Part shown: positions 12,201-22,122 of the stretch, in pieces
Layout: the number at the start of each line of letters is the position of its first letter
How positions within the stretch are numbered: position 1 is the first letter of the stretch
Origin: Phoma sp. XZ068
Taxonomy: Eukaryota > Ascomycota > Dothideomycetes > Pleosporales > Didymellaceae
Direction: 5' to 3'
NCBI GenBank assembly: GCA_004835665.1
Contig: RBKR01000012.1
Location: 496,001 to 560,000, forward strand
Length of the DNA: 64,000 nt
The notes under the pieces: model-generated
What the model was told of the DNA's origin: nothing
The model's database searches: none
Seen by the model: the letters and a program-made list of their open reading frames with translations, nothing else
Program-made: the position numbers and the translations under genes

Positions 12201-12633
12201 AGCGCCAACGGACATCGATGAGGCTAGTATTGCTCCTTCCGGACTTCCTCGTATCGACACTGATGTCGTGTCGGTTCGCTCGTTCCAATCATACTCGCGG
12301 CCCATGACATCGGCTTCTGTCAGCACACCCTTCTCCCATGCTCCAACACACTCTTGGCCGCAGTCGTTGAATCCGCATCCACATCTCTACCCCTATTTCA
12401 CCGATGAGGTCTTACCGCAGGCATACTCCACGCCTGGCAAGTTCCAAACCGCTGGAGAAGATATTGAGGAGTTTGAGGAGTACTTAGATGTGAAAGAGAA
12501 CCCATTAGATGTTGAAGAGGAGGACGGTACCAAGAAGCGTTACAAAGCATATAGGCAATGGCTGAAGGGTAAGAGTTTCTTCAAGCAAAGCAAGGTCGAT
12601 CCGGAATGGCAGAATCAGCTGCCCGTTAGATAA
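9292..12633 (+). CDS. FIG4: Polyphosphoinositide phosphatase Fig4 (SAC domain)
   Basis: SAC-family phosphatase that removes the 5-phosphate of PI(3,5)P2 on vacuole/endosome membranes and also sits in the Fab1-Vac14-Fig4 complex. Intronless, 1113 aa from the ATG at 9292, the first in-frame ATG. The N-terminal Sac region begins near MHKFSLYETGTRFYLIG (about residues 120-140). The catalytic CX5R motif is in RTNCIDCLDRTNAAQF, about residue 560. A long C-terminal region carries basic Ser-rich stretches and ends acidic. Length exceeds yeast Fig4 (879 aa), mostly in the tail. It lies head to head with VPS15, which acts upstream in the same lipid pathway. Confidence 0.95.
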   Translation: MDSSRPRPELKERASSAASKATTLHESLHEKQEEPERASSVAASPELLSQNDTPSNNFKPEADLDKLPGVGQPRADTESIKFGGEEEDPTVGVQFQRPASPATIHKAKGVEYQKVGENGISRMHKFSLYETGTRFYLIGADIMEKQYRVLKIDRTAPPGHLNIFEDDIVYDRREMHGLLHTIQDGNKGTGGLKLKCSTWGLLGFIRFTDAYYMLLISKRAQVAMLGGHYIYQVDGTEMIPLTTGSSTRFQKDRNPEEARFLASLANLDLTRSFYFSYSYNITRSLQQNIVNERTSLNEGIENPERDYQDMFVWNHYLLDPARAVLKNVYDWCHPVIHGYVDQSSLDVFGRRIYITIIARRSRHFAGARFLKRGTNDLGYVANDVESEQIVSEALTTSFHAPGPRLYRNPTYTSYVQHRGSIPLYWTQDNTGVTPKPDIDLSLVDPFYSAAALHFDDLFERYGAPVIALNLIKARERTPRESKLLYEYKYCIDYLNQSLPRDKKIRYEAFDMSRAAKTRGQDVIGTLESLAEKVLLETGFFQNGDESSGTPQVQNGVARTNCIDCLDRTNAAQFVIGKRALGRQLQALGIIAGNTVEYDSDCVEMFTHMFHGHGDTIAIQYGGSHLVNTMATYRKINQWQSSSRDMVESFKRYYHNSFLDSQRQEAYNLFLGNYTFHQGQPMLWDLTTDYYLHHADPRAYLERKRRDYNKWFTPSNLEPRTLPPSDNNLAVTQSKLRQANISFRDDYWLEYYRPLAISSFLKIFAFRLASPNRAARDSRDGLSPSRLENLSPFVPRKKQHDHTSQRNLVKKGTRKGVTILDPVSESDSRQGSIMARRRHHVQLSVPDTNSVTHSILRDPHFETEMPSSAPATISSFQSLANSMSTSTGLASTVRPGFKPADKTLINQWTLAQFYDNSMNPTVSGPEADEYARYVEHPLNLPLVVSSETPSVDDPSAMEYYEYLCMTEGGSQAPTDIDEASIAPSGLPRIDTDVVSVRSFQSYSRPMTSASVSTPFSHAPTHSWPQSLNPHPHLYPYFTDEVLPQAYSTPGKFQTAGEDIEEFEEYLDVKENPLDVEEEDGTKKRYKAYRQWLKGKSFFKQSKVDPEWQNQLPVR

Positions 12634-13405
12634 CGAACAAAGTTTGGTTCAGCTTGACTGGTGTTTAACATGACTACGAATGGCGTAGATACATTGAAAC
12701 AGCACTCATACATCATCAATTAAAACTCCGAGTCTTCTCACAGCAGTCATAGCATGACTTGCAATGTCCACAGAAAGACGAATTGTTGGAGGGTGTAACA
12801 CTTGGCAGTTGTGTGAAGTCAGTAAGAGATTTCCAACCGTTAAGTAAAACTTGAAAGGTCCTGCGATGCAAGAGCTGCAGATAGCCCCATCGTAATATGC
12901 AGGCGCGGAGCGGAGCGGAGCGGCTGAGTTGCAAGTACGAAAAATGAGGCCATAAGACGGTGAACAGTCGCGTTAATTGATCACAGCCTAGGTATCCGAA
13001 AGAAAGCCAGGATGTGGCTCTGGGCGAGTAGATAACGCAAGGCTGAAGCAAGGCATGTTTGTTGTGTCTGCTATACGATGTTAGTCGAACTCTGTGATCA
13101 ATAGCTGGCATCCGATGACGCTAGTATCACAGGTGATGATCAAGCTAGCGTGAGGTCCTTTGGAGCTTGGTACTGGTGACGAGACGGTGTTTAGTAACAC
13201 TACTGATGGGATCGAACGAATGTGTGCATGGCTTCGGGAGAGCGGTTGGGTATCGACGTGGTCCTGCTCGACCAAAATCGTAGTCAACGACCCAGGGACA
13301 GCGTTGGAAGACTCCCCATTCCAAGGTAAGCGCATGAGTCCACAAGGAATATCTTCTCAAATTGGCGGGCCTGAACGTTCTACCTTAACTCATAGCAATA
13401 TACAG
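12634..13405. other. Gap between FIG4 and the cyanamide hydratase-like gene (convergent)
   Basis: These 772 bp hold two 3' flanks. A 131-aa minus-strand ORF at 12716-13111 has no family resemblance. A short CGGAG tandem repeat lies inside. Confidence 0.5.
12906..12920. repeat. Tandem CGGAG repeat, three units
   Basis: Three perfect CGGAG pentamers followed by the near copy CGGCT. It lies in non-coding DNA; function unknown. Confidence 0.7.
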
Positions 13406-15039
13406 TTACTTGTCATATGGTTTCATCAACTCATTCTCCATGATGCTCTCCACAAATCCCTCCTGCGCTGTAGTACGGCACCATGGCTTCAAATCCATCT
13501 CCTTGACCATGCAAGCAGCAAAGCATGATGACCAGCCCTTGCGCGGATACTTGGCTACCACAGCCTCGATGGTCGAGGCGTCGATGAGGTGCGGATTAGC
13601 GCCTGCGTTATCTATTATGGCGAGTCAGAAATTGTTTAAGTCCAGTCAATGACGGTTCAAATAGCAGAGGTCGTCGGACACTAATAACCAGAATCAAGCC
13701 TGATATCCGAATACATGGAAGTGAAGTTGCCAAGGCGTACTCAAGGCGTCCTGCAGTTCACCGGACCCTAATCAGCCGTATGCACGAGCGCATTCAGAGC
13801 GGCTGCAAAGAACAGGAACGAGATGGGTACGGTGTAATATCATTGGTCGACCTCAGATCCAGTACTCCAGTAGATCTGAGACATTTCTTTTCGCGCGCTT
13901 GAAGCTGTGACAGCACAGCCTCGCGGGAAGCGTGCCCGGATGAATACTGTTCCGTTCGCCAGGGACTTCATGGCTGCTTTTCCGTATGCGGAGCACATGA
14001 CAACTCGAGTTGCAGATGGTGGCGGCCAAGCACGAGAATTCAGATTCCATCTCTGCAGTCGTTGAGATGCAGTGATTTTCGACGGACGTTCGAGATGGTA
14101 GGCTGTGTAGTGGCGGCGCGCGTGGCGCGAACAATTGCCGTTTTCGGACGTCTACGCGGCTATTGTTGTGGCGTCCGATGAAAATTGGGGACTTCGATAT
14201 TTCTTCGTACAGAAGACAAAGAGAGGTGCTGTTATGACAACCAATTCGTCTGTCGACATTGCCGGCGATCTGCCTTGACGTAAAAGCGCCCTGACGTATA
14301 TACGGCCAGCTGAACCTTGAGGAGGCGCAGTGCAAGTCCAAGAATGGGAGAAAAACTCGTCTCGTTCCAGATATCCAGGAGTATGTTCAAGAGGAGAAGC
14401 ATAGTGACGCTGGAAGAAAGAGCATATCACTTACCAAACGAAGTTGTCAGCTGAATGAGCGATCCCAAACTTGTGATCATTCCAGTCTCACCCAGTTCTG
14501 CATGGCGAATGATGGCTTCGCAAACGGCATCAGCTTGATCACTGGGCGCACCATATTCGCTTAGCAATGTCCTTGCTTTGACGGCACCCCAGTACTCGAA
14601 GGAAAGTCGAGTGCCTTCTATATGCTCAGGTGTTGTGCCTATGTCATGGAAGAGACAGGTCAGAAAGTAGGTCTCAAGTAGTGGCGTGAGGTGTTGAAAA
14701 TGATGTTGGATGATTGCGTTGCCTAATCAAAGTCAGCATCGTCTATTGCTCAATTTTCCTTACCATTGCACGTAGCCAGTTGCGGAACGCAGGAGCAACT
14801 GTGTAGTACTTACCGTAGTTCCAGACACGCATGCTGTGGTTGAACGTCCTTTCAGGCAATGTATTACTGGCGTATTTGTAAACCATCCTAGCGATGTCGG
14901 TATCAGGCACTTTGACACTGTCAAGGTCCAACCTGGCGTGCTCGTTTTTGTTGACATTCTCGAGCGCCTTCGAGTGGCTTCGTGGCACGGCCGTCCATCC
15001 GTTCCTGGACAATGTAGTATCGAAGTTACTGCTAGACAT
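13406..15039 (-). CDS. Cyanamide hydratase-like HD-domain protein (Ddi2/Ddi3 type)
   Basis: HD-superfamily metal enzyme related to fungal cyanamide hydratase (cyanamide to urea) and yeast Ddi2/Ddi3. Exons 15039-14814, 14722-14435 and 13611-13406 give 239 aa, within the family's usual length (225-245). Visible motifs: LPERTFNHSMRVWNYG (first His), LFHDIGTTPEHIEG (HD pair), AIIRHAELGETGMITSLGS (His), LTTSFDNAG (Asp), then DLKPWCRTTAQEGFVESIM near the C-terminus. All HD-type ligands are kept, so activity is plausible; the natural substrate is unknown. Intron 1 is 91 bp but intron 2 is 823 bp, far longer than nearby introns, and it splits the conserved Asp codon. The junctions are in phase. Confidence 0.85.
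13852..13880. repeat. Perfect 8-bp inverted repeat inside the long intron
   Basis: CTCAGATC at 13852-13859 and GATCTGAG at 13873-13880 form an 8-bp stem with a 13-nt loop. It lies within the 823-bp intron of the cyanamide hydratase-like gene. It could be chance or a relic of an inserted element. Confidence 0.5.
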
Positions 15040-17573
15040 TGTTGTTGGATTCGCGTTAACTGTGTTCCAGGTGGGTAAGAGAACTTTGGTTTTGACTTAT
15101 AGGGCCGAACTTGATCGTTTCAACTGGGCTGAGTTGCGAGGTTTGGTAAACTGCTACGAAATAAAACATTCTTGTGTAGAACCTTTATAGACTATGCGCT
15201 GATGTGATTTTCTCAACCTATCTGGAAAATTTTGTTCGTGTTGTCCGAGTACAGCAGAAGGGCGCGGCAGCTCACATATGTACTTTCCCTTTGAAGCCCA
15301 AGGGCGTGGATGCAATTAGTCCGGGTCATGTTCCACACCAAACTCAGTATACCGATTATACCACTCACCATATGCACTTCTCTCTTAGGTAATATTTACT
15401 TCAAATGCGATGACGCCGTTCGATTCACCTTAAGATATGTTGCCGTCGTTTTCACGTTGGATAAATAGGCTGAGCAAAGTAATGGTGCTCCTGTATCCAC
15501 AGCTTCGCGACCCCCAAAAACTTTTTCTCAGGCAACATATATATGGGTGCAACCAACGAAATCTCTGGCAGTCTCATTATTTTTGTAAAGACAATCGATA
15601 TAAGCAAAGCTTCGAGGTCCGCGCTTGCAAAAGGCGACCGATTTGAAATTGCCCTGCTCTGCGGTTATCGGAGCAATGCGACATTGTTGCATGCATTGGG
15701 GTGCAACGGCAATGTGCATGGTAGACAAGCGTTTGCGGGGTGCGTGCGATGAATGGTGAAGCTAAAAGCAAGCTGCTCTCCACGCGGTCATTGCTGTTAT
15801 GCGATTGGAGCCGCCAAGGTCGAGGAGATCAGCTGGGTCCATCAGAAGGGTCTTGTGTGTAGCAAGCGTCAACATGTCGTGGCAAGAGCCGTGATTCAAA
15901 GTTTAGGAGCTCATGTAAAGCATCATACAGGCTTAAAATCTTGCTGAGGCGACTGCGCCAAGAGACTCGAGTTAAGTGGCGCACAAAATACTTGCCATGT
16001 GCGCTACTTCGAGATGATATTAGCGACGCGGCACGGTTGCGTAAATTAATGCAGTCAAAAACAGTCGAAGGGAGGTGGTGAGCTTGAGCCTCTCTGGTGT
16101 CTCTGACGCGCACAAGCACAGGAAACTCCGCCGAGACGGGGAACGCTCGATTGAAGCTCCTCGCGAAGCGGGTCATTTCAAGCGTCACTTGGCAGTCATC
16201 GGAGGGTGACGTCTGCCTTGGCTTCGCGCGTTCTGGATGTGCTCTGATCGTCAGGCACTTTTCTTCGGCTCGAGGACACGGATGTTTGGACAGTGACTGG
16301 GGGAGCAGCCGCCAGCGGCAACGGTTAGTTTTGTTGGCGGGGGCAAGCATTGCTCGCTCGAGGCAGTGCTGGCGGCAAACCATGATCAAATACAATCGCA
16401 GCGTGTTGAAAAGACCGAGTAGGGAGGCGACCGATCAAGTACGAGGACCCATAATTGTTGTCGTTGCTATTGCGCTGTCCATGAGAAAGACAACGCGAAA
16501 AACAAGCTTCCAGGAGAGTCGCGAGATATTTGGTGTAATGTGACGCCTTGACACGGAGCATTGCTTGGCCTCATCTAAGTTGCCAGCGCGATTTCTCCAT
16601 TGGGTGCGTGCGGGCCTTGCCTCCCTGTGTGCGACTGCCGTTGCCATGGTAGACGCATGGCATGTGGTTGCGTCCTCGCTGCACGCAGTCGGCACAACAC
16701 AACGCAGACGTGGTAGAAGCAACAGAAGCTTTAGCGAGTCTCAGCAGCGCCTTGACTTGAAACAAAAAGCCTGGGTTTCGTTGTTTAGCCTGCCGAGCGA
16801 GTAGGAGTCTAACTCGAGGGCGTCGGCAGCCAGCCCAAAGGGGACTGGGCGCTTGGCAAGAGGGCAGTGCAAAGCATGCCCAGCACCTTTGGACAACACT
16901 TGATCGCCATGGGGTATGTTGGCGCGTCCTCCCTAGGTCCTTTTCGATTCACCTGTGCAGGCCTGCTTCCAAGTTGCTTTCAAGTTCATTGACAGCTTTG
17001 CGAAACCTGCCCGTCGCCACAAGCACTCCTTATACCTTCATTGCCCATATGGAAGCAGCATAGTCACGTACGCAAAGGCGCAGCACAGCACTGCCTCACT
17101 CGAACGCGAACCAGCCCAGCCCTGAGCACCAGGCTGTCAACCAGCTGCCTTTGGTGTCCACGCAGCTTTTCGCCTTCCTCCAAGGCTCTAGGTGCGTACA
17201 TCGCGCTCTCCGGTTCACACGACCCACGGCGATTGTGCTCTGTCCAGCTTTGATTGCTGTGGCGCAGTGCTGCGGCGGCTGAACGCCCGCTGCTGAAAGT
17301 GTGTATACTGACCTGCCCTAGCCTCGTTTGCAGCTTGTTCGCAGCTTGATCCGCTAGCTCTTTCCCTGGGCCATACACGCATGCGCAATCCATAGACTCA
17401 GCCCCTCGCCCCTTCGTTCTCTTAACACCTGCACGATCCGTATGCGCTTCTAGCACTCACCGGTCAGGCTTACTCAACCCATTGTTCCTCTCCATCCTTT
17501 GCTAGCCTAGTCGCATAGCGGACTCTGCCCGCCGCCCTGTACGACAGCCTCGAGGCTGACTCCAGGCGCCACC
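15040..17573. other. Long gene-free region upstream of PMC1
   Basis: These 2.5 kb hold the promoter of the cyanamide hydratase-like gene and a long upstream region of PMC1. Open frames here are short and overlap on both strands without family resemblance. The last 500 bp are pyrimidine-rich, like a 5' leader, and contain GNGGCTG boxes, for example GCGGCTG at 17275-17281. Confidence 0.5.
17545..17558. promoter_or_regulatory. 14-bp perfect palindrome of two GAGGCTG boxes before PMC1
   Basis: CAGCCTCGAGGCTG equals its own reverse complement and contains GAGGCTG on both strands. It ends 15 nt before the PMC1 start codon. GNGGCTG resembles the binding core of calcineurin-regulated Crz1/CrzA factors, known regulators of fungal calcium pumps. 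In the mRNA it could instead form a 5-bp hairpin with a UCGA loop near the start codon. Confidence 0.5.
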
Positions 17574-20500
17574 ATGGCCGATCACGACACATCGGACGCG
17601 GGGCCGCGACGAGCAAGGGCTCCTACCATCACCATCGATACGTCCGCTGCTGGCGGCAACCACGCGGGCGACTCTGTACCTCTGGGCGATATAGACAACC
17701 GCTCTCCTACCATGGATAATAACCCGTCGCCCGAACTGCGCAGTGCAGGCTCATTTGAAAGTAACGCGAGCAGGCCGACTTCGCCGCACAACGTATCGTC
17801 GCCAGTTACAAGATCAACCAACGGCGGGAACCTACTCTCCGTACCCGGAGCGCATTCTCGAGGAAACTCGATGGACTCAAACGCCGAAAATGGCGAGTCC
17901 AACTCCACTGGCACATACGTACCATCGTCTCAAGGCGAGACCCTGAAAGGAGAAATGGGACCTACAGAAGTTCTCAACGACAAAGATGCTCTCAAACCCG
18001 ATCCTGGCACGGAAGCTGACTTCGAGGTTGAGAACAACAAGTTCGCCTTCTCGCCTGGTCAGCTTGCTAAGCTGTACAACCCCAAGAGTTTGGGCGCCTT
18101 CCATGCTCTAGGCGGACTGGACGGGTTAGAAAAAGGTCTCCGAACGGACAGGAAAGCCGGTTTAAGCATTGACGAACAGCACCTTGATGGAACTGTTACG
18201 TTTGAGGAGGCAACGATGCCGAGCCAGACACAAACGCCACCAAAGTTAACTGCTAATGGAGCCGTACCAAATGATGCGTCCAAGGCATCGGGACCGAACG
18301 CCTTTGCTGATCGGATACGCGTGTTCAGCGATAACCGCCTTCCGGAAAAGAAGCCAAAGAACATTTTCCAATTAGCATGGATGGCCTACAACGATAAGGT
18401 GCTACTTCTTTTGACAGCCGCTGCGGTTATCTCACTTGCACTTGGTTTGTATCAAACTTTTGGTGTTAAACACGAGGATGGCAAGCCGAAGGTGGAATGG
18501 ATTGAAGGTGTTGCTATCATTGTCGCCATTGCCATCGTCGTCATCGTTGGTGCTGCAAACGACTGGCAGAAAGAACGCCAATTCGTGAAGCTAAACAAGA
18601 AGAAGGATGATCGACAGATCAAAGTGATTCGCTCGGGAAGAACTCAGCAGGTATTGGTCTACGACATTCTTGTCGGAGACGTCGTCAACCTGGAACCCGG
18701 AGACATGATTCCTGTCGACGGTATTCTCATTCAGGGCCACGGTATCAAGTGCGACGAGTCCTCCGCAACCGGCGAATCTGATCTTCTGAAGAAGACTCCT
18801 GGAGACGATGCCTTCCGTGCCATTGAAAGGCATGAGAATCTGAAGAAGATCGACCCATTCATTCTCTCTGGTGCCAAGGTCTCAGAAGGTGTCGGAATGT
18901 TCCTGGTTACCGCCACCGGTGTCAACTCGAGTTACGGCAAAACGATGATGTCCCTCCGTGAGGAGAGTGAGGTCACGCCTCTGCAGTCGAAGCTAAACGT
19001 GCTCGCAACCTACATCGCCAAGCTTGGTAGTGCTGCCGCTCTGCTTTTGTTTGTCGTTCTATTCATCGAATTTCTCGTCCATCTGCGGGGTAGCGACGCG
19101 TCTCCTGCGGACAAGGGCCAGAATTTTTTGGATATTCTCATCGTCGCCATCACAGTCATCGTTGTCGCTGTTCCTGAAGGCCTACCCCTCGCTGTAACAC
19201 TTGCGCTGGCTTTTGCAACAACCCGCATGTTAAAGGACAACAATCTGGTTCGACTACTTCGATCTTGCGAAACCATGGGCAACGCCACAACTATTTGCTC
19301 CGACAAGACGGGCACTCTGACCCAGAACAAAATGACCGTTGTTGCTGGATCTCTTGGAACCGCTCTTCGATTTGGTGACCATAAGCTGAAGACGACGCAA
19401 GAATCTGAGCCCATTGATGACGGTACCAAAGGCAAGAACCTTGCAGAGTCTCCTGTTGAAGGCCCTAATGACGTCTCGGCCACCGAATTCGCTGCTACCA
19501 TTAGCAAGGATGTAAAGGATCTACTCGAGCAATCCATCGTGCAGAACACCACTGCATTCGAGGGTGACACTGGTGGACCGGACCCTTTTATTGGCTCAAA
19601 GACTGAAACTGCTCTCCTCGGTTTTGCACGCGATCATCTTGGCATGAGTAACCTGGCCGAGGAGCGTTCTAACGCCAATATTGTTCAAGTCGTGCCTTTC
19701 GATTCCGCTATCAAGTGCTCAGCAGCCGTGGCAAAGCTTTCCGATGGGAGCTATCGGTTGTATGTCAAGGGAGCCTCCGAAATTCTGTTGGGCAAATGCG
19801 ACAAGATTGTTACAGACGCCTCAAAGGAGCTTATTGCAGGCCCCATGACGGGCGATAATCGCGAAGCACTCGAGCATGTCATCACCACATACGCCTCCCG
19901 CTCTCTCCGAACTATCGGTCTGATTTACCGCGACTTCGAGAGCTGGCCGCCGAAGGATTCAAAGCTCAACGAGGACGATCCCAGCCAGGCTGTGTTCACC
20001 GATGTTTTCAAGAACATGACTTTCCTTGCTGTGGTCGGTATCCAAGATCCTCTCCGAGACAGCGTCAAGGAAGCTGTCAAAGATTGTCAACACGCTGGTG
20101 TCTACGTCCGCATGGTTACGGGTGATAATGTTCTGACTGCCAAGGCTATTGCTGAAGACTGTGGCATCCTCGTTCCTGGGGGCGTTGTTATGGAGGGTCC
20201 TACTTTCCGAAAGCTCTCAAAGAAGGACATGGATGCTGTGATTCCTAAGCTCTGTGTGCTCGCGCGTTCTAGTCCTGAGGACAAGCGTAAGCTTGTTAAG
20301 CGTCTCAAAGAACTGGGCGAAACCGTTGCGGTTACGGGTGACGGTACAAATGATGCTCCAGCCCTGAAGACAGCCGATGTCGGTTTCTCCATGGGTATTG
20401 CCGGAACTGAAGTCGCAAAGGAAGCCTCCGCCATCATTCTTATGGACGACAACTTCGCTTCGATTGTGAAAGCTCTGCTCTGGGGTCGTGCTGTCAATGA

Positions 20501-21758
20501 CGCTGTCAAGAAGTTCCTGCAGTTCCAGATCACAGTCAACATTACTGCCGTTGTCCTCACCTTCGTCTCTGCGGTCTCCAGCGACGACCAGACATCTGTG
20601 CTCACCGCCGTACAACTTCTCTGGGTTAACCTCATTATGGACACCTTTGCTGCTCTGGCCCTCGCGACGGATCCACCCACACGAAGCCTCTTAGACAGAA
20701 AGCCCGACCCCAAGTCTGCTCCTCTGATTACTCTGAGAATGTGGAAGATGATCATTGGCCAGGCTATCTATCAACTTGTGGTTACTTTCATCCTCTACTT
20801 CGCCGGCGAGTCTATGCTCTCGTACGAGAGTGATCGCGAGAAGGAACAGCTGCCCACCCTTGTCTTCAACACCTTTGTGTGGATGCAGATCTTTAACGCT
20901 CTCAACAACCGTCGCCTGGATAACCGCTTCAACGTCTTCGAAGGCATCACTCACAACTGGTTCTTTATTGGCATCTTGTTAATCATGATTGGTGGCCAAA
21001 CCATGATTGTCTTCATTGGCGGTGTCGCCTTCTCCGTCACCAGGCTCAACGGCGCTCAGTGGGGCTACTCAATAGTCTTGGGTTTCCTCTCACTCCCTGT
21101 AGGCATGATCGTTCGCCTCGTTCCGGATGAGCTTATCCGCAAGTGCATCCCCGATTTCTTCAGAAGGAAACGCAATCCAGAGGTAGTCGTAACGGACGAC
21201 GATTTTGAGTGGAACCAGGGTCTTCTTGAGATCCGTGATGAACTTGCTTTCATTAGGAAGTTCCGCGGTGGCCGTCTCAGCAACATCAAATACAAGGTAT
21301 CGCATCCCAAGGAGATGTTCTCCAAGTCAAGGACCAGCCTCTCCCAACCCAGCACACCAAACAATGGCACCGCCGACCATGAAGGTTCCCCAGCGCCTAC
21401 ACCATCCAGTCGCCGCCGAACAAGGTCTCGCTCGAACTCTGCTTTCGGTCCCGCCGCTGTCATGGCCGGTATCGTGGCGGGCAGCGTTGGAGGATGGTCG
21501 CCGATTGGCAAGGACACTGGGGACGTTGGTTCGCTGAAATTCGGCCGCAGCACGAACAAGGACGATCTCGAGGCCCAGCAGGGTATCGAAGTTCACCCAC
21601 AAACGAAGTCGTCAGACCCCATCCTTGCGCCTGACGCGCATGAATACCGCGGACCACCTAGCCAGAACACCGAAACAACACCCAACTTCGCCATCGGACC
21701 GTTCGCTGGCGATCCGAAGCTGAACGATGGCAAAAGGTCAGACGACATGAAGCCCTAG
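17574..21758 (+). CDS. PMC1: Vacuolar/plasma-membrane-type P2B calcium ATPase (Pmc1)
   Basis: P-type ATPase that pumps cytosolic calcium, in fungi mostly into the vacuole. Intronless, 1394 aa (yeast Pmc1 1173), starting in a strong context GCCACCATGG. A Ser/Asn/Pro-rich cytosolic N-terminus (about 230 residues) precedes the first membrane pair (VLLLLTAAAVISLALGLY, GVAIIVAIAIVVIVGAA). The actuator loop has SATGES near residue 400. The M4 helix has VAVPEGLPLAVTLALAFATT. The phosphorylation site CSDKTGTLTQNKM has its Asp at residue 577. The hinge is TGDGTNDAPALK. Six C-terminal membrane helices follow. After the last helix is a Ser/Arg-rich tail of about 220 residues. Family assignment is certain; PMC1 orthology rather than a paralogue is likely. 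Confidence 0.95.
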   Translation: MADHDTSDAGPRRARAPTITIDTSAAGGNHAGDSVPLGDIDNRSPTMDNNPSPELRSAGSFESNASRPTSPHNVSSPVTRSTNGGNLLSVPGAHSRGNSMDSNAENGESNSTGTYVPSSQGETLKGEMGPTEVLNDKDALKPDPGTEADFEVENNKFAFSPGQLAKLYNPKSLGAFHALGGLDGLEKGLRTDRKAGLSIDEQHLDGTVTFEEATMPSQTQTPPKLTANGAVPNDASKASGPNAFADRIRVFSDNRLPEKKPKNIFQLAWMAYNDKVLLLLTAAAVISLALGLYQTFGVKHEDGKPKVEWIEGVAIIVAIAIVVIVGAANDWQKERQFVKLNKKKDDRQIKVIRSGRTQQVLVYDILVGDVVNLEPGDMIPVDGILIQGHGIKCDESSATGESDLLKKTPGDDAFRAIERHENLKKIDPFILSGAKVSEGVGMFLVTATGVNSSYGKTMMSLREESEVTPLQSKLNVLATYIAKLGSAAALLLFVVLFIEFLVHLRGSDASPADKGQNFLDILIVAITVIVVAVPEGLPLAVTLALAFATTRMLKDNNLVRLLRSCETMGNATTICSDKTGTLTQNKMTVVAGSLGTALRFGDHKLKTTQESEPIDDGTKGKNLAESPVEGPNDVSATEFAATISKDVKDLLEQSIVQNTTAFEGDTGGPDPFIGSKTETALLGFARDHLGMSNLAEERSNANIVQVVPFDSAIKCSAAVAKLSDGSYRLYVKGASEILLGKCDKIVTDASKELIAGPMTGDNREALEHVITTYASRSLRTIGLIYRDFESWPPKDSKLNEDDPSQAVFTDVFKNMTFLAVVGIQDPLRDSVKEAVKDCQHAGVYVRMVTGDNVLTAKAIAEDCGILVPGGVVMEGPTFRKLSKKDMDAVIPKLCVLARSSPEDKRKLVKRLKELGETVAVTGDGTNDAPALKTADVGFSMGIAGTEVAKEASAIILMDDNFASIVKALLWGRAVNDAVKKFLQFQITVNITAVVLTFVSAVSSDDQTSVLTAVQLLWVNLIMDTFAALALATDPPTRSLLDRKPDPKSAPLITLRMWKMIIGQAIYQLVVTFILYFAGESMLSYESDREKEQLPTLVFNTFVWMQIFNALNNRRLDNRFNVFEGITHNWFFIGILLIMIGGQTMIVFIGGVAFSVTRLNGAQWGYSIVLGFLSLPVGMIVRLVPDELIRKCIPDFFRRKRNPEVVVTDDDFEWNQGLLEIRDELAFIRKFRGGRLSNIKYKVSHPKEMFSKSRTSLSQPSTPNNGTADHEGSPAPTPSSRRRTRSRSNSAFGPAAVMAGIVAGSVGGWSPIGKDTGDVGSLKFGRSTNKDDLEAQQGIEVHPQTKSSDPILAPDAHEYRGPPSQNTETTPNFAIGPFAGDPKLNDGKRSDDMKP

Positions 21759-22122
21759 AGGATCTTTTCTCCTTTCCCTGTTTAACTGTACATCACTTTG
21801 CATTATCTGGCGTTCACGGAGTCTTCACCGCTAGTTCCTTATACTACAGGACTGTGCAGGCTTTTAAATACGTGCTTTAATGTAAATACCCGACAAATCG
21901 CTGCATTTCTTCATTAGTGTTTTCCTTCTCCTTGCTGAGGCCGAATGCGCTCGACTGTACTACTGAGGCCTTAGAGGGATGGAGCTTGTAGACTTCTCTG
22001 CGAGCGTAGTGTGTTGAAATACAACAAAATCTAAGTAACTTGTAGTCCCTATCCAATCAAACAAAAAAGTTCAAAGCAACGTCCTCATCACTTGTACGTA
22101 TATGGGCATTGTCGCTGGCGTA
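21759..22122. other. Convergent gap between PMC1 and TRM12
   Basis: 364 bp of AT-richer 3' flanking DNA with no supported gene. Confidence 0.6.

Noticed and set aside
12716..13111. 131-aa minus-strand ORF between FIG4 and the cyanamide hydratase-like gene
   Set aside because: No recognisable pattern, includes the CGGAG repeat, and lies in a convergent 3' gap.
13853..14341. 162-aa minus-strand ORF inside the long intron of the cyanamide hydratase-like gene
   Set aside because: No domain-like pattern or family resemblance; flanking exons splice around it in phase. Kept only as part of the intron finding.
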